Origin: Bacillota bacterium
GTDB taxonomy: Bacteria; Bacillota; Clostridia; Christensenellales; UMGS416
DNA: 15,135 bases
NCBI GenBank assembly: GCA_023409755.1
Contig: JAEYRA010000089.1
Span: 1-15,135, forward strand
Reading direction: 5' to 3'
The position numbers and the translations under genes were made by a program. How positions within the stretch are numbered: the first letter of the stretch is position 1; the number at the start of each line of letters is the position of its first letter. The notes under the pieces are model-generated. The model was not told where the DNA came from. It searched no databases and worked only from the letters and a program-made list of their open reading frames with translations. Positions 7,010 to 12,193 of the stretch are shown here, one piece after another.

Positions 7010-10000
7010 ATGAGAACACTGGAAACCGAACGGCGGATTACCATTACCGTCAATGGCCGCCAAACCGAGGTGTACGACAAGCTGACCGTGCTGCAGGCCC
7101 TGCTGCAGGAGGGCATCCAGGTGCCGCACCTGTGCTACGACATCCGGCTGGAGCGCAGCAACGGCAACTGCGGGATGTGCGTGGTGGAACTGGGCGAGGG
7201 CGACGCCAAGCGCGACGTCAAGAGCTGCCAGACCCCGGTCAAAGAGGGCATGGTGATCACCACCAACAGCCCCCGGCTGGAGCATTACCGCAAGATCCGG
7301 CTGGAGCAGCTGCTGAGCGACCACAACGCCGACTGCGTGGCCCCCTGCGTGCAGCAGTGCCCGGCCCACATTGACATCCAGAGCTACCTCAGGCACGTCA
7401 ACAACGGCAATTTTGAGGCGGCGCTGCGGGTCATCAAGGACAACAACCCCTTCCCGGTCGTCTGCGGGCGGGTGTGCCCCCACAGCTGCGAGGGCAAGTG
7501 CCGCCGCAACCTCGTCGATTCGCCGGTGGCCATCAACCACGTCAAGCGTTTCGTGGCCGACTGGGACCTGAAACGAGAGCAGCCCTGGCTGCCCGCGGTG
7601 GCTCCGTCCACCGGGCGGCGCGTCGCCATCGTCGGCGCGGGCCCGTCGGGTCTTTCGGCGGCCTATTACAGTGCCATCATGGGCCACGACGTCACGGTCT
7701 TTGAACGCCAGAACCACGCCGGCGGCATGATGCGCTACGGCATCCCCGAGTACCGCCTGCCCAAGGCCACGCTGGACCAGGAGATTGGCCTCATCCAGAG
7801 CCTGGGCGTGAAGATTATGACCGGCAAGGCGCTGGGCACCCACCTGATGCTCGAAGACCTGCACCGCGACTTTGACGCGGTGTACCTGGCCATCGGCAGC
7901 TGGCGGGCCACGCCCCTGCACATTGAGGGCGAGAACCTGCCCGGCGTGTGGCTGGGCATCCAATACCTGGAGCAGGTGACCCGGGGCGAGAAGATCGACC
8001 TGGGGCAGCAGGTCGTGGTGATCGGCGGCGGCAACACCGCCATCGACTGCGCCCGCACGGCCCTGCGCCAAGGCGCGAAGAGCGTGAAGCTCCTCTACCG
8101 CCGCACGCGGGAGGAGATGCCCGCCGAGCCCTATGAAGTGGAGGAAGCCATTCACGAGGGCGTGGAGATGCTCTTCCTGATGGCCCCCAACAAGGTAGAG
8201 ATGATTGAGGGCCGCAAGATGCTCCGGTGTATCCGCATGCAGCTGGGCGAGCCCGACCGTTCGGGCCGCCGCCGCCCCGTGCCTGTGGAGGGCAGCGACG
8301 AGCTCATCGCCGCCGACACCATCATCGGCGCCATCGGCCAGAGCACCAACACCCAGTTCCTCTACAACGACCTGCCGGTGCGCCTCAACAAGTGGGGCGA
8401 CATCGACATCAACCCCCGCACGGGCCAAACGAGCGAGGACAACATCTTCGCCGGCGGCGACTGCGTCACCGGCCCCGCCACCGTCATCCAGGCCGTGGCG
8501 GCCGGGCGGCACGCGGCCTTCGCCATGGACAGCTACCTCAACCGCGGCTACGTGCCCGAGGACAAAGAGGACTATGCCTGCAGCCGCGGCTCGCTGGAGG
8601 ACCTGCCCAAGTGGGAGTTTGAGGCCATGCCGCGCTTCCGCCGGGCTGAGATGCCTGCCCTCCCTGTGGGCGAGCGCATCGTCGACTTCCGCGAGGTGGA
8701 AAAGGGCCTGGACGAGGCCACGGCACGGCTGGAGGCCGGCCGGTGCCTGAAGTGCGGCTGCTCCGAACGGTTTGTGTGCAACCTGCGGCAGGAGGCCAGC
8801 GCCCACGGCATTGAATACCGCACGCCCGACCACCAGCGGCCCTACATCCCGATTGTGGACGACCACCCGTTCATCGTGCGCGACCACAACAAGTGCATCT
8901 CCTGCGGGCGGTGCATCGCCGCCTGCGCCGAGATTGAAGGCCCGGACATCCTCAGTTTCTACCTGAAGCAGGGGAGGATGCTGGTGGGCACCAAGACGGG
9001 CCTGCCCCTGAAGGACACGGACTGCGTCTCCTGCGGGCAGTGCGTCACGGCCTGCCCCTGCGGCGCGCTCGATTACAAGCGCGAGCGCGGCCAGGTGTTC
9101 CGCATGCTCAACAACCCCAAGAAGACGGTCGTGGCCTTCGTGGCACCGGCGGTGCGCTCGGTGGTGTCCAGCCACTTCGGCATTCCGTTCAACGAAGCGT
9201 CGCCCTTCATCGCCGGCATGCTCAAGAAGCTCGGCTTTGACAAGGTGTTTGACTTCTCCTTCGCCGCCGACCTCACGGTGGTGGAGGAAACGACCGAATT
9301 CCTCAAGCGCGTGGGGAGTGGCGGCACCATGCCCCAGTTCACCAGCTGCTGCCCCGGCTGGGTCAACTTTGTGGAGCGGCGCTACCCCGACCTGATCCCG
9401 CACCTCTCGAGCTGCAAGAGCCCCCAGCAGATGATGGGCGCGACGGTGCGCAACCACTATGCCAAGCTGGCGGGCCTGAACCCCAAGGATCTGTTCATCG
9501 TTTCCATCGTGCCGTGCCTCGCCAAGAAGTTTGAGGCTGCCCGGCCCGAGTTTAAGACCGAGGGGGTGCGCGACGTGAACGCGGTGCTGACCTCCACCGA
9601 GATGCTGGAGATGTTCTCCCTCACGCGGCTCGACCCCAAGGAGGTCACCCCCGCTGAGTTTGACGACCCCTACAAGACCGTGACCGGCGCAGGCGTGCTC
9701 TTCGGCGCGTCTGGCGGTGTGGCCGAGGCGGCGCTGCGCATGGCGGTGGAGAAGCTCACCGGCCAGCAGCTGACCGACCAGCTGGAGTTTGCGGAGATGC
9801 GCGGCTTCGCCGGGGTGAAGGAAGCGGTCGTGGATGCCGGCGGCCGACAGGTTTCGGTGGCGGTCGTCTCCGGCCTCAAGAACGCCGAACCCATCATCGA
9901 GCGGATTCTCGCCGGTGAAAACGTGGGCTACGACCTCATCGAGGTGATGGCCTGCCCCGGCGGGTGCATCTGCGGCGCGGGTCACCCCGTGCCCGAGCGC

Positions 10001-10474
10001 ACCGGAGACATGGCCCAGCGCCAGCAGGTGCTGGTGAACATCGACCGCACCAGCGAATACCGCAAGAGCCAGGAGAACCCTGACATCCTGCGGCTCTACC
10101 AGGAGTTCTACGGCGAAGCCGATTCGCCGCTAACCCACAAGCTGCTGCACACCCACTACACCCCCCGGCCCCGGCACGCCCACCACGTGCGCCGCATGGC
10201 CGACTCGGCCTTCGTGACCCAGGACTTCACCGTGTGCCTGTGCCCCGATTGCCTGAACCTGGGTGCCGGCGCCCTCTACGACCGCATGAGCGAGCGGCTC
10301 CATCTCTCGGGCCGCAGCGACTTTGTGGACGTCAACACCATCCGCCTGCACAACCACAGCGGCCGCGACCGGGTCTATGTGGCCCTCAATGGCCGGGAGC
10401 TCGACGACGACGGACTGGAGCAGGTGCTGAAGAACCTGCCCAAGCCGGGCCGGCAGACGACCGATGATCTCTGA
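7010..10474 (+). CDS. Single-chain NAD(P)H-linked [FeFe] hydrogenase (ferredoxin / GltD-like / HydA fusion)
   Basis: The 1154-aa protein combines modules usually found on separate chains. Residues 9-90 form a [2Fe-2S] ferredoxin domain (C42, C54, C57, C73). Residues 105-185 carry GltD-type cluster ligands (C109, C113, C117; C152, C156, C160, C164). Residues about 200-515 are a GltD-like oxidoreductase with FAD fold GAGPSG (209-214), NAD(P) fold GGGNTAID (339-346), RRTREEMPA (364-372) and IFAGGDC (479-485). A CxxCxC...C motif (C579-C590) and two [4Fe-4S] motifs (C629-C639, C672-C682) follow. The H-cluster domain has TSCCPGW (778-784), PCLAKKFE (835-842) and CPGGC (982-986); the small-subunit motif is at about 1016-1050. 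A thioredoxin-like tail ends the chain. By family knowledge it interconverts H+ and H2 with NAD(P)H and perhaps ferredoxin as partners; NADPH is suggested by the Arg-rich motif but not proven. No signal peptide is present, so it is cytoplasmic. The maturation genes hydE, hydF and hydG are not in the window. Confidence 0.95.
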   Translation: MRTLETERRITITVNGRQTEVYDKLTVLQALLQEGIQVPHLCYDIRLERSNGNCGMCVVELGEGDAKRDVKSCQTPVKEGMVITTNSPRLEHYRKIRLEQLLSDHNADCVAPCVQQCPAHIDIQSYLRHVNNGNFEAALRVIKDNNPFPVVCGRVCPHSCEGKCRRNLVDSPVAINHVKRFVADWDLKREQPWLPAVAPSTGRRVAIVGAGPSGLSAAYYSAIMGHDVTVFERQNHAGGMMRYGIPEYRLPKATLDQEIGLIQSLGVKIMTGKALGTHLMLEDLHRDFDAVYLAIGSWRATPLHIEGENLPGVWLGIQYLEQVTRGEKIDLGQQVVVIGGGNTAIDCARTALRQGAKSVKLLYRRTREEMPAEPYEVEEAIHEGVEMLFLMAPNKVEMIEGRKMLRCIRMQLGEPDRSGRRRPVPVEGSDELIAADTIIGAIGQSTNTQFLYNDLPVRLNKWGDIDINPRTGQTSEDNIFAGGDCVTGPATVIQAVAAGRHAAFAMDSYLNRGYVPEDKEDYACSRGSLEDLPKWEFEAMPRFRRAEMPALPVGERIVDFREVEKGLDEATARLEAGRCLKCGCSERFVCNLRQEASAHGIEYRTPDHQRPYIPIVDDHPFIVRDHNKCISCGRCIAACAEIEGPDILSFYLKQGRMLVGTKTGLPLKDTDCVSCGQCVTACPCGALDYKRERGQVFRMLNNPKKTVVAFVAPAVRSVVSSHFGIPFNEASPFIAGMLKKLGFDKVFDFSFAADLTVVEETTEFLKRVGSGGTMPQFTSCCPGWVNFVERRYPDLIPHLSSCKSPQQMMGATVRNHYAKLAGLNPKDLFIVSIVPCLAKKFEAARPEFKTEGVRDVNAVLTSTEMLEMFSLTRLDPKEVTPAEFDDPYKTVTGAGVLFGASGGVAEAALRMAVEKLTGQQLTDQLEFAEMRGFAGVKEAVVDAGGRQVSVAVVSGLKNAEPIIERILAGENVGYDLIEVMACPGGCICGAGHPVPERTGDMAQRQQVLVNIDRTSEYRKSQENPDILRLYQEFYGEADSPLTHKLLHTHYTPRPRHAHHVRRMADSAFVTQDFTVCLCPDCLNLGAGALYDRMSERLHLSGRSDFVDVNTIRLHNHSGRDRVYVALNGRELDDDGLEQVLKNLPKPGRQTTDDL

Positions 10475-10475
10475 T

Positions 10476-10504
10476 TCGCCTTTGCCGCTGCGCGACAAAG
10501 GCGA
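10476..10504 (+). terminator. Hairpin immediately after the hydrogenase stop codon
   Basis: TCGCCTTTG (10476-10484) pairs perfectly with CAAAGGCGA (10496-10504) around an 11-nt loop, beginning 2 nt after the stop codon. No T-tract follows. It probably forms the 3' end structure of the mRNA or assists termination together with the larger hairpin at 10518-10579. Confidence 0.5.
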
Positions 10505-10517
10505 GTAGGAAGAGCTC

Positions 10518-10579
10518 GACAAGACAAAACATTGCCGCCCGGCGCACAGGTCGCCGGACGGCTTTCGTTTGTCTTGGTC
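10518..10579. other. Large two-part stem-loop downstream of the hydrogenase gene
   Basis: GACAAGACAAA (from 10518) pairs with TTTGTCTTGGTC (to 10579) with a one-base bulge. Inside it GCCGCCCGGCG pairs with CGCCGGACGGC with one mismatch, around a loop of about 7 nt. The two stems are separated by 5 nt on each side. This may act as a terminator on either strand although there is no clear T-tract, or it may be one of the structured repeats found in the stretch that follows. Confidence 0.5.
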
Positions 10580-10594
10580 GTGCTTGGCCTTGAC

Positions 10595-10795
10595 GGGGGA
10601 ATACGCGCCTGCGGGCGGGTGGGCTACGTGCCATGAACAGGCAATGGAGTGCCGCTGCGGGATAAACCCGCGACGCGGCTGCCGTTTGCGTGGGGTGTAT
10701 GGGTTTTCCGGGGAGTACCCGCCTGCGGGCGGGAAGGGCTGAGTGCCACGAACAGGCAGTTGCGTGCCGCTGCGGGGTGAACCCGTATTACCCCC
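10595..10795. repeat. Two tandem units with 114-bp period
   Basis: GCCTGCGGGCGGG occurs at 10607 and 10721, exactly 114 bp apart. The similarity continues through motifs such as GTGCCAYGAACAGGCA and GTGCCGCTGCGGG and on to the AACCCG motif near the end of each unit. The sequence between the units diverges. It lies in the gene-free stretch after the hydrogenase. Open frames exist on both strands, but none has an RBS or a recognisable product. Confidence 0.65.
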
Positions 10796-10856
10796 GTGTT
10801 GCGGCAGACGATTCGTCAGAATCGTTGAGAGCAACACGAGCATTGCGATGCAATGC
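10795..10856. other. Nested palindromic hairpins
   Basis: CGTGTTGC (10795-10802) pairs with GCAACACG (10831-10838). Inside, ACGATTC (10808-10814) pairs with GAATCGT (10819-10825) around GTCA, leaving symmetric 5-nt internal loops. A second perfect hairpin, GCATTGC/GCAATGC with a 3-nt loop, follows at 10840-10856. No function is assigned; together they continue the pattern of dense structure in this intergenic region. Confidence 0.55.
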
Positions 10857-10966
10857 GATGGGGCTACGCGGCTGCGGGAGAAAGACACGCAGAGACCCTC
10901 TCCCCGGCCTCCCCCAAACTGGGGAAACATCGGAAGCTGGGTTCAAACAGCGGGGCCCGTCCCAAC

Positions 10967-11271
10967 GTCCCCCGTGCGCGTTGCGAACTTCCCCCGGGCA
11001 ACCGGTGGCACTCGGTTGGCGACAGCGGGCGGGGATGTTTGAGCCGGGGAATTGCGAAGCAATGCCCCAGCGAGTTACCCGCCGCTGGTACTCACCCTGT
11101 GCCGGTCGCCCGGTCTTGGAGGTTCGCCCGCGCCTGCCGTTCACGCCTTACGCCGCATCCGGCGGCTATGGCGTTGATGCTCAACGCCATCACGGCGTGA
11201 AACGGTTGGACACCCATCCAGGGTGCCCGGTGCGTTTTGGGCATTTTTGCGCTTCAAAAGTGCCGCCCAGC
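10967..11271 (+). repeat. Hairpin-rich repeat, right copy (R1), inverted relative to 5193-5586
   Basis: This stretch matches the left repeat in the opposite orientation. It holds a conserved outer stem (11023-11033 with 11078-11087), a variable inner hairpin (11046-11068), a conserved linker, the cloverleaf (11140-11201), an 8-bp hairpin (11208-11228) and an outer hairpin (11240-11264) with one weakened pair. It lacks the second cloverleaf insert present on the left. Partial direct copies follow at 11305-11380 and 11440-11605. No gene was found in it. Confidence 0.8.
11140..11201. repeat. Cloverleaf-like three-way junction, copy 3 (inverted copy of copy 1)
   Basis: TTCACGCC (11140-11147) pairs with GGCGTGAA (11194-11201), enclosing TTAC, a GC hairpin (11152-11166), T, the perfect 10-bp hairpin (11168-11190) and CAC. 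This is the reverse complement of copy 1 at 5263-5324. Preservation in two places about 5.9 kb apart shows a mobile or repeatedly copied element, or a recent duplication. Confidence 0.75.
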
Positions 11272-11304
11272 GCAGTGCGTTCTCTTCTGCCCCTCAAGCT
11301 TGTT

Positions 11305-11380
11305 GTCGGTCGCCCGGTGTGGGAAGCCCGCGCCAGCCATTCAGGTTTACGCGCCATCCGGGTTGCGTGGGCGAGCAATC
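11305..11380 (+). repeat. Degenerate partial copy of the repeat (R1b)
   Basis: From TCGGTCGCCCGGT onward this segment can be aligned with 11104-11173 of R1: GTCGCCCGGT, CCCGCGCC, GCC, TTCA, TTACGC and CATCCGG are shared in the same order. The perfect arms of the cloverleaf are lost. It lies in direct orientation right after R1 and was found by eye, so its limits are approximate. Confidence 0.45.
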
Positions 11381-11439
11381 AGGTACAGGGCCGAGCAGTG
11401 CCGGAACGGCACGACCAGGCGCATGAAGCGCATGACCAG

Positions 11440-11605
11440 CCCGGGTGACCGGCGGCAGTTAACCCGGCGACAGCGGGCGGGATGTCTGAGGTTTCGCATT
11501 GTGCAGCAATGCAGAACCGAGTACCCGCCGCTGGCTCTCAACCTGTGCCGGCCCACCGGTCTAAGAATCTCGTCTGCGCCCCTCCAAAAGTGCCCAGTGG
11601 GCATC
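11440..11605 (+). repeat. Partial direct copy of the repeat (R2) with its own variable hairpin
   Basis: GCGACAGCGGGCGGG, ATGTCTGAG, CCCGCCGCTGG and CCTGTGCCGG correspond in order to R1 (11020-11105). The outer stem (11471-11481 with 11524-11533) is kept, while the inner hairpin (11490-11518) has different arms (GGTT and GCATTG with CAATGC and AACC). The cloverleaf half is missing: similarity fades near 11605, where the AT-rich segment begins. Confidence 0.65.
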
Positions 11606-11666
11606 AGCACTATTCCATGTTACGATAGAAGCAAATACATCCATGGATGATCCTTGTCCATTTACC

Positions 11667-12002
11667 CTACCCAACAATTACCTCGCCCGTATTTAAATGA
11701 ATATCAAAAGCTTCTGGTCCATTGCAGTCATAGTCAGCAAGAGAAACCTTGATTGAACTTTTGTTATCTAATTCAAAACTTAGATATTTTAATGCTTCAG
11801 CCGTTATGTCAACAATAATGTGATCCAAAATATTATCCAATTGAAAATGCCCCAAGTCATGCCAATCATTATCAGCTGTGTAATATTTTACTGGATTATA
11901 AATATTTATTCCGCCTTTGTCAGTTATAACTTGCCAATAATCATGGATTTGTTGTATCCCAACAATTTTTGCATTTCTTAAATTATCTAATACTGTATCC
12001 AT
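11667..12002 (-). CDS. Small AT-rich hypothetical protein
   Basis: The 111-aa product starts at the ATG at 12002, with GGGGTGAG about 5-7 nt upstream. It begins MDTVLDNLRNAKIVGIQQIH and ends HLNTGEVIVG. It is acidic, with no signal peptide, membrane segment or cysteine cluster; the one Cys is near the end. The alternating hydrophobic pattern suggests a small alpha/beta or beta-rich fold. The style (HDYWQVITDKGGINIYNP early, EAFDIHLNTGEVIV at the end) recalls small accessory proteins such as immunity-type proteins of Bacillota, but I cannot assign a family. Sampled stretches are about one-third GC, far below the rest of the window, and codon use is AT-biased, indicating horizontal acquisition. 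It is flanked by repeat fragments and has no partner gene. Confidence 0.75.
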   Translation of the reverse strand: MDTVLDNLRNAKIVGIQQIHDYWQVITDKGGINIYNPVKYYTADNDWHDLGHFQLDNILDHIIVDITAEALKYLSFELDNKSSIKVSLADYDCNGPEAFDIHLNTGEVIVG

Positions 12003-12040
12003 CTTTTCTCACCCCTATTTTAAACGGGAAATGTGATCAT

Positions 12041-12091
12041 CCGCACCCGGTCGTTTTTGGGCACTTTTGGCGCCATGCAACAGTGCCGCCC
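12041..12091 (+). repeat. Terminal fragment of the repeat, right of the AT-rich gene
   Basis: GCACCCGGTCGTTTTTGGGCAC and the following hairpin (GGCACTTTTG 12060-12069 with CAACAGTGCC 12078-12087, one mismatch) match the outer end of R1 (11224-11268) in the same orientation. Together with R2 it may be the second half of one interrupted repeat. The remaining bases to 12193 hold only a short GCGGC/GCCGC hairpin at 12131-12145. Confidence 0.6.
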
Positions 12092-12193
12092 GCGCGGCAG
12101 CGCCGTAGGACTGCGGAGGGAAGACCGAATGCGGCGGTCAGCCGCTCCTGTCGCCACCCTGCGCCCGGGGAGCGCATCAGCAATACGAAACGG

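Noticed and set aside
6956..9985. 1009-codon minus-strand open frame opposite the hydrogenase
   Set aside because: It is exactly antisense to conserved hydrogenase and GltD motifs, has no RBS, and its product is a His-, Ala- and Gly-rich string without known motifs. It is long only because stop codons are rare in this frame of GC-rich DNA.
10130..10930. Minus-strand frame of 266 codons spanning the hydrogenase end and the repeats
   Set aside because: Half of it is antisense to the hydrogenase C-terminus and the rest is translated repeat sequence rich in Pro, Arg and Ser. There is no RBS and no domain.
5193..11605. CRISPR array or insertion sequence suggested by the repeats
   Set aside because: Repeat spacing is irregular, copies are diverged and mosaic, and no transposase, integrase or cas gene lies nearby. 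A non-autonomous element remains possible but cannot be shown here.
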